From JBOCEF01 sp047610385 (lineage in GTDB: Bacteria; Pseudomonadota; Alphaproteobacteria; Rhodobacterales; Rhodobacteraceae), in contig JBLGAC010000047.1 of assembly GCA_047610385.1 (NCBI GenBank), forward strand, positions 1 through 32,112: a stretch of 32,112 nt of DNA, in the 5' to 3' direction. The notes under the pieces are model-generated. The model searched no databases, was not told where the DNA came from, and was given only the letters and a program-made list of their open reading frames with translations. Both the position numbers and the translations under genes were made by a program. Shown piece by piece: positions 22,618-30,341 of this stretch. Every line of letters begins with the position of its first letter. Position 1 is the first letter of the stretch.

Positions 22618-23793
22618 TTATTGCAGGTCGCTGAACGCGTCGGTCAGGCGGCGCACCGCATCTTCGATGCGCGTCCGGGGCGTGGCAAAGTTGAAGCGCA
22701 TCCGCCCCTCGCCGCCGGTCCCGAAGGTGGGTCCGTGATTCGCCGCGATCTTTGCAATTTTTGCCACGCGGTCGCTGATTTCGGCCTGCGTCATGCCAGT
22801 TCCGGTGAAATCCACCCACGCAAGATAAGTCGCCTCAAGCGCCATGGATTTCAGGCCCGGGATGGCGTTGATGCCTGCGTCGAATATCTTGCGATTGCCA
22901 TCCAGATACGCAACCAGCGCATCCAGCCACGCGTCGCCTTCGTTGAACGCGGCGGTCGCCATTTCCACGCCGATGGCGTTGGGCGAGGCCCCGGCTGCCA
23001 TCTGCACCGCCGTGAAGCGCGCGCGCAGGGCGGCGTCTTCGATGATCACGTTGCCGGTATGCGAGCCCGCGATGTTGAACGTCTTGGTCGATGCGACCAT
23101 CATCACGGTGCGGGCCTTTGCCTCTGGCGCCGCGATGCTGGCGACGATGTGCTTGGTGCCCGGATAGACCAGATCGCAATGGATTTCATCGGACACGAAG
23201 ATCAGATCATGGGCCACGCAGAAATCGGCGGCAGCGCGGATTTCATCGCGCGACCACACCCGCCCGCCCGGATTGTGCGGCGAGCAGAAGATCATCATCT
23301 TCTCAGATCCGTCGAGCGTGGCTGCCAGCGCGTCCAGATCCATCGCATAGCGCCCGTTCACCTCAACCAACGGGCTTTCAACCACGCGCCGGTTGTTGGC
23401 CACGATCACCCGGTGGAACGCGTGATAGACCGGGGTGAACACGATCACCCCCTCGCCGGGCGCGGTGAAGGCCTGCACGCAGTTTGCCGTGCCGGTGACC
23501 AGCCCCGGGGTGGTGGTGATCCAGGCCGGGTCCACATCCCAGCCATGGCGGCGTTTCATGAAGCCCTGAATGGCGGCAAAATAATCGGTCTGCGCACCGT
23601 GATAGCCGAACACACCGTGATCGGCGATCCGGTGCAGTGCGTCGGCCACTGCGGGGGGGGCCGCGAAATCCATGTCCGCCACCCACATTGAGATGCCGTC
23701 ATCGGGGCTGACGCCGTAATAGCCCTCCATCGAATCCCATTTCGCGGAATGGGTGCCGCGGCGGTCGATGATGCGGTCGAAGTCAAAGCTCAT
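22618..23793 (-). CDS. patB: PatB/MalY-type PLP-dependent C-S lyase
   Basis: This 391-residue fold-type I PLP enzyme resembles MalY/PatB cystathionine beta-lyases. The N-terminal RRGTHSAKWD and SMWVADMDF are specific to this group. CSPHNPGGRVW, SDEIHCDLVYPG and the PLP lysine Lys237 in ASTKTFNIAGSHTG follow. Known role: beta-elimination of cystathionine or S-substituted cysteines to pyruvate, ammonia and thiol. The start is the normal family start. It is divergent from def across 108 bp with no recognisable operator. Confidence 0.88.
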   Translation of the reverse strand: MSFDFDRIIDRRGTHSAKWDSMEGYYGVSPDDGISMWVADMDFAAPPAVADALHRIADHGVFGYHGAQTDYFAAIQGFMKRRHGWDVDPAWITTTPGLVTGTANCVQAFTAPGEGVIVFTPVYHAFHRVIVANNRRVVESPLVEVNGRYAMDLDALAATLDGSEKMMIFCSPHNPGGRVWSRDEIRAAADFCVAHDLIFVSDEIHCDLVYPGTKHIVASIAAPEAKARTVMMVASTKTFNIAGSHTGNVIIEDAALRARFTAVQMAAGASPNAIGVEMATAAFNEGDAWLDALVAYLDGNRKIFDAGINAIPGLKSMALEATYLAWVDFTGTGMTQAEISDRVAKIAKIAANHGPTFGTGGEGRMRFNFATPRTRIEDAVRRLTDAFSDLQ

Positions 23794-23901
23794 GTCAGCA
23801 TCCTTGTGGGGGCAATCGGGTTGGGGCGCACGCTAGGCAAGACCGGTTGCGGCGTCCAGCGCGCTTGACCACGGCGCGCCGCTCGCTTACGCCCGCGTCC
23901 C

Positions 23902-24426
23902 ATGACAATTCGCCCGATCTTGATCCATCCCGACCCGCGTCTCAAAAAACTCTGCGCGCCCGTTATGGCCGTGGATGACGATATGCGCAGCCTTGTCGAC
24001 GACATGCTGGCGACGATGTACGACGCGCCCGGCATCGGCCTCGCCGCACCGCAGATCGGCATCATCCAGCGGCTGTTCGTCATGGACTGCGCCGACAGGG
24101 GCGAAGCCCCGCGGCCCATGGTCCTGATCAACCCTGAGATTATGTGGGCGTCGGACGAGGGCCGCGTGCATGAGGAAGGGTGCCTGTCGATCCCCGACAT
24201 CTATGCCGACGTGACCCGGCCCGACCGGGTGCTGGTGCGCTGGCTGGACCGCGACGGCGCGGTATGTGAGGGCGAATTTGACGGGCTGGCCGCGACCTGC
24301 GCGCAGCATGAGATTGACCACCTCGACGGCAAGCTGTTCATTGACTATCTCGGGACGGTGAAGCGGCAGATGATCACCGCGAAAATGAAAAAATTTAAGC
24401 GGGAGCGGGCCAAACAGCTTTCCTGA
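23902..24426 (+). CDS. def: Peptide deformylase
   Basis: This 174-residue metalloenzyme removes the N-formyl group from nascent proteins. All three signature motifs are intact: GIGLAAPQIG (44-53), EEGCLSIP with metal ligand Cys94, and QHEIDHLDG with His136, Glu137 and His140. It leads a plus-strand set with a degenerate deformylase-like domain and fmt, the opposing formylation step, 42 nt downstream. Confidence 0.96.
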   Translation: MTIRPILIHPDPRLKKLCAPVMAVDDDMRSLVDDMLATMYDAPGIGLAAPQIGIIQRLFVMDCADRGEAPRPMVLINPEIMWASDEGRVHEEGCLSIPDIYADVTRPDRVLVRWLDRDGAVCEGEFDGLAATCAQHEIDHLDGKLFIDYLGTVKRQMITAKMKKFKRERAKQLS

Positions 24427-24468
24427 CCCATGGGGATGCTTTGGGCCCGCGAGGCAAGGGGGCCGCGC

Positions 24469-25059
24469 ATGCCGTTCCTGATCTGGCCTGATCCGCGGCT
24501 GGTGACGTCAGCCGCGCCGGTGATCCGGGTGGACGCGTCGGTGCGCGCCGATTACGCGATCATTGAGGCTGCGATGGCGGTTGCCGGGCTGCCTGCCCTG
24601 TCGGGCCCGCAGGTTGGCGTGATGCGCCGTCTTGCCGTCGCGCCGTGGGACGGGCCGCGGGGCGGGGCGCTGCGACTTACCAATTTCAAACTGATCTGGG
24701 CGTCAAAGGACAGTGCGCCGCGGCTGCAAAGCTGCCCTTGCCTGCCGGGGGTCGAAGCGATGGTGCCCCGCGCCACCGTCGTCACCGCGCGCTGGCTGTC
24801 TGAGGCTGGCGATGTCGTGGAGCGGGTCCTGACCGGTGCCCGCGCGGCTGAGGCGCAGCTTCTGGCCGATCATCTTGACGGGGCGACGTTGCTCGACCGA
24901 CTGGGGCCGGAGGCGCGCAGGGGTGCGCTGCGCGCGATCACCCGCGCACGGCTGGGCCCGGGCGCCGCGACGCAGGGCGTCGCATCGGATGGCGGGGGCG
25001 CAAGGCCCCCGACGGCCGAGGCCTGCGGGCCCGAAGACTTGCAAAGCAAAGGACACGCC
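24469..25059 (+). CDS. Catalytically dead deformylase-like domain, open in frame into fmt
   Basis: Starting at the ATG at 24469 the first residues MPFLIWPDPRLVTSAAPV align with MTIRPILIHPDPRLKKLC of the preceding def. An AAGGGGG lies upstream. An earlier in-frame ATG (24430) would add 13 residues. The fold signature persists (LPALSGPQVGVMRR; CLPG; ADHLDG), but the HEIDH motif reads LLADH. The first histidine ligand (Leu131) and the catalytic glutamate (Leu132) are therefore lost, and only one histidine (135) remains, with Cys89 aligned to the metal cysteine. There is no stop codon: the frame continues through about 36 low-complexity residues into the fmt initiator Met. It may be made as a fusion with Fmt, or its own end may be lost. 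Confidence 0.75.
24994..25010. repeat. GC-rich hairpin inside the deformylase-like/fmt junction
   Basis: GGGGGC (24994-24999) pairs with GCCCCC (25005-25010) over a 5-nt loop. This is typical of intergenic hairpins in these genomes. Its position in an open frame supports the idea that the segment 24960-25059 was once non-coding spacer. Confidence 0.5.
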
Positions 25060-25974
25060 ATGCGCCTGATCTTCATGGGCACGCCGCAGTTTTCGGTGGC
25101 CGCCCTCGACGCCTTGGTTGATGCGGGCCACGATGTCGCCGCGGTCTACACCCAGCCGCCGCGCCCGGCGGGACGGGGCAAGAAACCCCGCCCCTCGCCG
25201 GTGCAATTGCGCGCTGAGGCGTTGGGGCTTGAGGTTCGGTCCCCCAAATCCCTGCGGCCTGAGGACGAACAGCAGCGCCTGCGCGATCTGGGCGCTGATG
25301 TCGCGGTGGTGGTCGCCTACGGGCTGATCCTGCCGCAAGGCGCGCTGGACGCGCCGCGTCTGGGCAGCTTCAACATCCACGCATCGCTGTTGCCGCGCTG
25401 GCGCGGGGCGGCGCCGATCCAGCGCGCGATCATGGCTGGGGACCCCAGCACCGGCGTGTGCATCATGCGCATGGAGGTCGGGCTCGACACTGGTCCGGTG
25501 ATTGTGCGCCGGGTGACCGGGATCGGGGCGGCCGACACCTCTGCGACCGTGCATGACCGGCTGGCGCAGATGGGTGCGACCATGATCGTCGCGGCAATGG
25601 CGCAGATTTCTGACGGCAGCGCGCACGAAGACGCCCAGCCCGAGGATGGCGTCACCTATGCCGCCAAGATCGACAAGGCCGAGGCCAAGATCGACTGGAC
25701 CCGCCCTGCAGAGGAAGTGGACCGCGCGATCCGCGGCCTGTCTCCGTTCCCCGGCGCGTGGTTTGACCATGACGGCGCGCGGATCAAGGCGCTTGGGTCC
25801 AGTGTCGAAGCAGGCGAGGGCGCGCCCGGCGAGGTTCTGGACGACGCGCTTCTGGTCGCCTGCGGGCAAGGCGCGGTGCGTCTGACGCGCATCCAGCGGG
25901 CGGGAAAAGGTGTCATGACCACCGAGGACGCGCTGCGCGGCACCCCGATCCCTGCAGGCACGATGCTGGCCTGA
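25060..25974 (+). CDS. fmt: Methionyl-tRNA formyltransferase
   Basis: This 304-residue enzyme transfers the formyl group from 10-formyl-THF to Met-tRNAi. Motifs are MRLIFMGTPQFSVAALD, NIHASLLPRWRGAAPIQRAI with catalytic Asn106 and His108, and GLDTGPV with Asp143. The C-terminal tRNA-binding domain is complete, ending IPAGTMLA. The ATG at 25060 has its own AAAGGA 6 nt upstream, so independent initiation is likely, even though the frame upstream is open for 210 codons to 24430. The last codons and stop form the first unit of a 16-bp tandem array. Confidence 0.95.
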   Translation: MRLIFMGTPQFSVAALDALVDAGHDVAAVYTQPPRPAGRGKKPRPSPVQLRAEALGLEVRSPKSLRPEDEQQRLRDLGADVAVVVAYGLILPQGALDAPRLGSFNIHASLLPRWRGAAPIQRAIMAGDPSTGVCIMRMEVGLDTGPVIVRRVTGIGAADTSATVHDRLAQMGATMIVAAMAQISDGSAHEDAQPEDGVTYAAKIDKAEAKIDWTRPAEEVDRAIRGLSPFPGAWFDHDGARIKALGSSVEAGEGAPGEVLDDALLVACGQGAVRLTRIQRAGKGVMTTEDALRGTPIPAGTMLA

Positions 25975-26182
25975 GGCGGTGCTGGCCTGAGGCGGTGCTG
26001 GCCTGAGGCGGTGCTGGCCTGAGGCGGTGCTGGCCTGAGGCGGTGCTGGCCTGAGGCGGTGCTGGCCTGAGGCGGTGCTGGCCTGAGGCGGTGCTGGCCT
26101 GAGGCGGTGTTGGGCTGAGGCGATGCTGGGCTGAGGCGATGCTGAGGCGATGCTGGGCTGAGGCGATGCTGGGCTGAGGCGG
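25964..26182 (+). repeat. 14-unit tandem array of a 16-bp repeat starting in the fmt stop codon
   Basis: The unit TGCTGGCCTGAGGCGG begins at 25964 inside fmt and is repeated exactly nine times to 26107. Five diverged units follow (26108-26182), mostly TGCTGGGCTGAGGCGA, one of them shortened to 11 nt (26140-26150). The first unit encodes the fmt C-terminus and its TGA. Because 16 is not a multiple of 3, successive TGA triplets fall in all three frames. The exact units next to fmt and the decayed ones further out suggest recent expansion from the gene end. Confidence 0.95.
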
Positions 26183-26190
26183 CGCGCGCG

Positions 26191-26224
26191 TCGCCCTCGG
26201 GGGGATTGACCCCCCTTCGGGCGA
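26191..26224. repeat. REP-like GC hairpin, copy 1
   Basis: TCGCCCTCGGGGGG and CCCCCCTTCGGGCGA are near-perfect arms around ATTGA. The core CCTCGGGGGG-loop-CCCCCCTTCGG recurs at 30191-30214 with a different loop. Its position after fmt and the tandem array suits a transcription end, without a T tract. It also separates fmt from the convergent gene ending at 26277. Confidence 0.6.
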
Positions 26225-26276
26225 GCCGCCGCCCCAAGTGGCGGCGCGCGCCCCAGCCCAGCGTGGGCACCCAGTG

Positions 26277-27275
26277 TCAGGCGATGAGGCGCAGTGCCTC
26301 TTTGCGCGCGAACGGCTTCATTGCAGCGCCGTGCGCGTCCATGAACGCCCGCACCCGGTCAGCATCGTGCACTGACAGGCTGCGCAGCCACGCGCCGACC
26401 GATTTCTGGATGAACCAGTCGCGGTCTTCAGCATAGCCCGCGGCCCAGCCGAGCACCCGTTCGCGCGCGGCTTGCACCGTGTCATTGGGGCGGCCTTTGG
26501 CGAAGGGCAGGGTGAACACCAGCGCGGCGCGGCGGGTCCACATGTGCTCAGACCCGGTCCATGCGTCCACATCATCAAGGCGCGCGGGATCAGCGGTCAG
26601 CCGCCGCGATCCGGCCGAGGCGACCGCGTCGGCGATGGCCCAGCCGTCGAACTGGGGAACCCAGGACGCGATCAGATCCCAGACAGGCGCGTCGCCGGCG
26701 ATGCGTGCCTGGGTCAGCAGCTTGGCTGCGGCGATCCGGGTTTCAAACCCGCCAGTATTCCACAGGCCCGCTGCCAGCGACAGGCGGGCGGCCTGGGGAT
26801 CGGGACCCTCGGCCATGGTTGCCCGCCAGTCTTTGGCCAGCGCATCAATGTCCGTGTTGGCAACGCCAAAGCACAGCCGCCCGGTCTTGTGATAGGCGGG
26901 CATGGGGGTCGCGCGTTCAGGGGTGCCGGCGGCGCGCAGCTGCGCGACCGCGGCGATCACCGCGGGATCTGTTGGGGCGTTGAACGCGATGGTCGGGCTT
27001 TTGGCGTCGGGCGCTGCCTTTGGCGCGCGATTCACGGTCTTGGCGCGGGCATTGTCCTCAGCGTCCACGCGTCTTGCGCCCTTAGGGGCCTGGCGCTGGG
27101 TGCGGCGCTTTTTCTTGGCGCGGGTATCTTCGGCCATGGGCGGCGCTTCTGCATCGGGCATGGGCGCGGCGCGGCGGGCCGGCATTGGCGCGGTGCGCCG
27201 CGCGGGCATGGGCGCAGCGCGCCGGCCGGTTGTCTGCGGGGGCTTGCCGGGCATCCGCGGGGGCTTGCCGGTCAT
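26277..27275 (-). CDS. AlkD-like DNA alkylation repair protein with a repetitive N-terminal extension
   Basis: This 332-residue protein has a C-terminal part (about 100-332) that fits the HEAT-like AlkD/AlkC glycosylase family: LRAAGTPERATPMPAYHKTG, WNTGGFETRIAAAKLL, VWDLIASWVPQFDGWAIAD, MWTRRAALVFTLPFAKG and DRDWFIQKSVGAWLR. The first 95 residues are Pro/Arg/Ala-rich, with an 8-residue repeat (RRAAPMPA, RRTAPMPA, RRAAPMPD) and then a Lys/Arg-rich stretch. This could be a disordered nucleic-acid-binding tail. The ATG at 27275 overlaps the upstream stop (ATGA), which supports a coupled start. A shorter start at the Met of MAEDTRAKKK remains possible. Confidence 0.8.
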   Translation of the reverse strand: MTGKPPRMPGKPPQTTGRRAAPMPARRTAPMPARRAAPMPDAEAPPMAEDTRAKKKRRTQRQAPKGARRVDAEDNARAKTVNRAPKAAPDAKSPTIAFNAPTDPAVIAAVAQLRAAGTPERATPMPAYHKTGRLCFGVANTDIDALAKDWRATMAEGPDPQAARLSLAAGLWNTGGFETRIAAAKLLTQARIAGDAPVWDLIASWVPQFDGWAIADAVASAGSRRLTADPARLDDVDAWTGSEHMWTRRAALVFTLPFAKGRPNDTVQAARERVLGWAAGYAEDRDWFIQKSVGAWLRSLSVHDADRVRAFMDAHGAAMKPFARKEALRLIA

Positions 27276-27784
27276 GTGCGCGGGGTCAAAATGATGCGCG
27301 CCTCGCGCGTGCCAAGCCGACGAAGGCCATGAAGTTGTCCATTTTCCACCCAGTATTCCACTTGTGCTTTGCCTTTGCGAACCCGCAGCCGTCCGTCATC
27401 GCCGATCTGACCGCGGCGGGTGAATGCGGTGGCGTCATTTGTATAGCCCGGTCCATGGGCGTCGAACATCACCGCAGCGCCGGAGGATTCAACCTTCAGC
27501 ACATACAGGTCATGGCAGACAGCCCCATCCCACGCCCCGCCGCCCCAGGCACCCAGAAAGGCGCGCATCTGGTCGGGCAGACCTTTGGGCGCCTTGGCGA
27601 TCTTGAGCTTTTGGAAAGGATCCACCGTGTAGCAATTGGGCTGGATCAGGCTTGTCTCAACCGCTTGGCGTGTTTTATCCGGGGCGCCGCATCCGGCCGC
27701 CATCAGCGTCGCCACCAATGCGGCGACGGCGGCGAGGCGCGCTCTGGTCCGCGCCCTGCACGGCCGCACTGTCCGCTCGCTCAT
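27272..27784 (-). CDS. Small lipoprotein of unknown function
   Basis: This 170-residue protein has a basic N-terminus, a hydrophobic stretch and lipobox MAAGC, so it should be lipidated and membrane-anchored. The mature part contains FLGAWGGGAWDGAVCHDLYVL and VMFDAHGPGYTNDATAF, resembling a small beta-rich domain found attached to some secreted hydrolases. No catalytic module is present. I start at the ATG at 27784 with GGAGA upstream. An ATG at 27835 is too close to its own GGAG. It overlaps the DNA repair gene by 4 nt. Confidence 0.75.
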   Translation of the reverse strand: MSERTVRPCRARTRARLAAVAALVATLMAAGCGAPDKTRQAVETSLIQPNCYTVDPFQKLKIAKAPKGLPDQMRAFLGAWGGGAWDGAVCHDLYVLKVESSGAAVMFDAHGPGYTNDATAFTRRGQIGDDGRLRVRKGKAQVEYWVENGQLHGLRRLGTREARIILTPRT

Positions 27785-28295
27785 CGTTCCGTCTCCAAAT
27801 TCGCCAGCCACTGTTCGGTTCGGCGAAATCAACATAGCTCCTGCGTTTTCATATCATGCCGCAGGCGGCGGCGCATCTGCAACATGAAGGGCGAGGTTTC
27901 ATTTGGTTGGCGGTCTGGTTGGCGGCAGCTGCGACGGGGGCGGCTGGGCCAGCCCGTCTTTGTGGCAAGGTTGGTTTGAGAGCCCAGAACATGCTTTCAC
28001 TGGCCCCGGCCCCGGCCCCGACCCCGGCACTGGCACCGACCCCGGCATCGCCGAGAGGGGGGCAAAGATCTTGCGCAGCCAAGGTCAGCTTGTCGGGATG
28101 GCGCGCAGTAGGCCACCGTTTTGTCGGTCATAAAAAGACACCTGCGAAGGGGCGGAATGGCGCGCAATTTGCATCTTTCATCCCCGGCTCACACCGCGTG
28201 CACGACATGCCGAACCGGGCTGCGCGCCTCTCCCTATGCCCGTTGGGGTGTTGTGCCGCTGCGCAAAGCCCGAAAGCGCTGCGCGGCGGCCCCGG
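27785..28295. other. 511-bp region between glmS and the lipoprotein gene, no gene recognised
   Basis: Several short frames are open on both strands, but none shows a recognisable domain or a good ribosome site. The region holds an imperfect CCCCGGC/CCCCGAC repeat tract (about 28002-28050) and an imperfect hairpin just after the glmS stop. The part next to 27784 should carry the lipoprotein promoter. Confidence 0.4.
28255..28290 (-). terminator. Possible glmS terminator hairpin
   Basis: Downstream of the glmS stop, GCCGC-CGCGCA and TGCGCA-GCGGC form an imperfect stem of about 11 bp with a 14-nt loop (minus strand). No T run follows, so confidence is low. Confidence 0.3.
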
Positions 28296-30119
28296 TCATT
28301 CGACCGTCACCGATTTGGCCAAATTGCGCGGCTGGTCCACATCCTTGCCCAACGTGGCGGCGGCGTAATAGGCCAGAAGCTGGGCGGGGACCGCATAGAT
28401 GATCGGCGCGATCAGCGGGTCACAGGCGGGCATTCGCACGATCTGCGCCGCGCCCTCGCCGCCCGCTTCGGCGCCCTGATCGTCGGTGATCAGCACGACG
28501 CGGCCGCCGCGGGCCATGACTTCTTGCATGTTCGACACGGTCTTTTCGAACAGCGGGTCCGTCGGCGCCATCACCACCACTGGCACTTTGGGGTCGATCA
28601 GCGCGATGGGGCCGTGTTTCATTTCGCCCGCCGCATAGCCTTCGGCATGGATATAGCTGATTTCCTTTAGCTTCAGCGCGCCCTCCAACGCCATCGGGTG
28701 CATTGCGCCACGGCCCAGATACAGCACGTCGCGCGCGCCGGCCACAAAGGCGGCGGCTGCCTCGATCTGCGGCGCGATGGCCAGGGCTTCGGCCAGCAGG
28801 CGCGGGGTTTCGCACAGCAGGGCCACCAGCCGCGCTTCTTCGGCCGCATCGATGGTGCCGCGCTTGCGGCCCGCCAGAATCGCCATCGCTGCCAGTGTCA
28901 GCAGCGAACAGGTGAACGCCTTGGTCGACGCCACGCCGATTTCCGGCCCCGCCATAATCGGCAGCGCCACGTCGCTTTCACGCGCGATGGAGCTTTCGGG
29001 CACATTGATCACCGAAATGATCTGGCGCACCTGCGGCGCGGCATGGCGCAGGGCGGCAAGCGTGTCGGCAGTTTCGCCCGACTGGCTGACAAAAATCGCC
29101 GAGCAGCGCTTGGACAGTGGCGGCTCGCGGTATCGGAACTCCGACGCCACGTCGATTTCCACAGGGATGCGGGCGATCTTTTCGAACCAGTGCTTGGCCA
29201 CGGCGCAGGCGTAAAATCCGGTGCCGCAGGCGACCATCACCAGCCGGTCGAGATTTTCGAAATCGATCTGCTCGGCCAGCCCCTCAACCTTTGAGCGCGC
29301 GGCGTCCAGATGGGCGGCCAGCGCATAGGCGGCGACCGTGGGCTGTTCATGGATTTCCTTGGCCATGAAGTGCTTGTGCTCGCCTTTGTCGACCAGCACC
29401 GAGGACACGTCCACCCGCCGGACCGCGCGCGTAACTGGCGCGCCGGCCTCGTCATGCACCTGCACGCCGTCACGGGTCAGCACCGCCCAGTCGCCTTCAT
29501 CAAGATACGAGACCCGGTTGGTCAGCGGCGCCAATGCCAGCGCGTCAGAGCCGACGAACATCTCGCCATCCCCGTACCCGATGGCGAGGGGGCTGCCGCG
29601 GCGGGCGGCGATCATGAGGTCCTCATGCCCGTCGAACAAAAAACACAGCGCGAAGGCGCCGCGCAGCTTGGCAAGGGTTGCGGCGGCAGCGGCGGTGGGG
29701 GCCAGGCCGCGGTCAAGGAAATCTTCGCACAGATGCACGATGGTCTCAGTGTCGGTCTGGGTGTGGAATTCATGGCCGCGGGCCGACAGCTCCGCGCGCA
29801 GGTCGCGGAAATTCTCGATGATGCCGTTGTGCACGACCGCAACGCGGGCGGCGGCATGGGGGTGGGCGTTGGCCTCGGTCGGGGCGCCATGGGTGGCCCA
29901 GCGGGTGTGGCCGATGCCGATGGTCCCGGCGATCGGGGTCTGCGCCAGCAGCGCGGCCAGCGCGTCGAGCTTGCCCACCGCGCGGCGCCGATCCAGCGCG
30001 CCGCCATGGACTGTGGCGATGCCTGCGCTGTCATAGCCGCGGTATTCCAGCCGCCGCAGCGCCTCCACCAACAAGGGGGCCACGTCGCGCGTGCCGATGA
30101 TGCCGATGATGCCGCACAT
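28296..30119 (-). CDS. glmS: Glutamine-fructose-6-phosphate aminotransferase (isomerizing)
   Basis: This 607-residue enzyme makes glucosamine-6-phosphate, the first step to UDP-GlcNAc. The N-terminal class II glutaminase has nucleophile Cys2 in MCGIIGIIG, then RRLEYRGYDSAG, HTRWATHG and HNGIIENF (to about 220). Two SIS isomerase domains follow (VACGTGFYA, SQSGETADTLAAL; LGRGAMHPMALEGALKLKEISY). The C-terminus ends DQPRNLAKSVTVE, the normal family end, so it is complete. It lies 222 bp after glmU on the same strand. UDP-GlcNAc feeds peptidoglycan, LPS and probably the polysaccharide locus on the left. Confidence 0.97.
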   Translation of the reverse strand: MCGIIGIIGTRDVAPLLVEALRRLEYRGYDSAGIATVHGGALDRRRAVGKLDALAALLAQTPIAGTIGIGHTRWATHGAPTEANAHPHAAARVAVVHNGIIENFRDLRAELSARGHEFHTQTDTETIVHLCEDFLDRGLAPTAAAAATLAKLRGAFALCFLFDGHEDLMIAARRGSPLAIGYGDGEMFVGSDALALAPLTNRVSYLDEGDWAVLTRDGVQVHDEAGAPVTRAVRRVDVSSVLVDKGEHKHFMAKEIHEQPTVAAYALAAHLDAARSKVEGLAEQIDFENLDRLVMVACGTGFYACAVAKHWFEKIARIPVEIDVASEFRYREPPLSKRCSAIFVSQSGETADTLAALRHAAPQVRQIISVINVPESSIARESDVALPIMAGPEIGVASTKAFTCSLLTLAAMAILAGRKRGTIDAAEEARLVALLCETPRLLAEALAIAPQIEAAAAFVAGARDVLYLGRGAMHPMALEGALKLKEISYIHAEGYAAGEMKHGPIALIDPKVPVVVMAPTDPLFEKTVSNMQEVMARGGRVVLITDDQGAEAGGEGAAQIVRMPACDPLIAPIIYAVPAQLLAYYAAATLGKDVDQPRNLAKSVTVE

Positions 30120-30188
30120 GGTGTCTTCTCCGTCTGATCATGGCCGACGGGGCTGTCCCGCCGGGTGTCACGCCTTTGGCAGGGCGCG

Positions 30189-30216
30189 GCCCTCGGGGGG
30201 CAGCCCCCCTTCGGTC
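30189..30216. repeat. REP-like GC hairpin, copy 2, between glmU and glmS
   Basis: CCTCGGGGGG (30191-30200), loop CAG, then CCCCCCTTCGG (30204-30214) repeats the arms of the hairpin at 26191-26224 exactly, with a different loop. It lies in the 222-bp space between glmU (stop at 30342) and glmS (start at 30119), and could partly terminate glmU transcription. Confidence 0.6.
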
Positions 30217-30341
30217 CGCCGCGCGCTGACGGGTGCCCGCCCCGCCCCTGGCGTTGGCGACAGGGGCGGCGTGGGTGGGCCAGATGCGGGCCCGAAGGGA
30301 CCGCGATGGGCCGCGCCGCGCCGCCTTTGCCGTCTTGCGCC

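Noticed and set aside
22288..22819. Small genes in the mcl1/patB intergenic region
   Set aside because: Overlapping frames are open on both strands because of GC bias, and no protein family is recognisable.
25964..26182. CRISPR-like array of short repeats
   Set aside because: The 16-bp units are directly adjacent without spacers, and no cas gene is near. This is a minisatellite.
27849..28368. Short open frames in the region between glmS and the lipoprotein gene as real genes
   Set aside because: None has a convincing ribosome site or domain, several depend on a CCCCGGC repeat tract, and one overlaps the glmS end.
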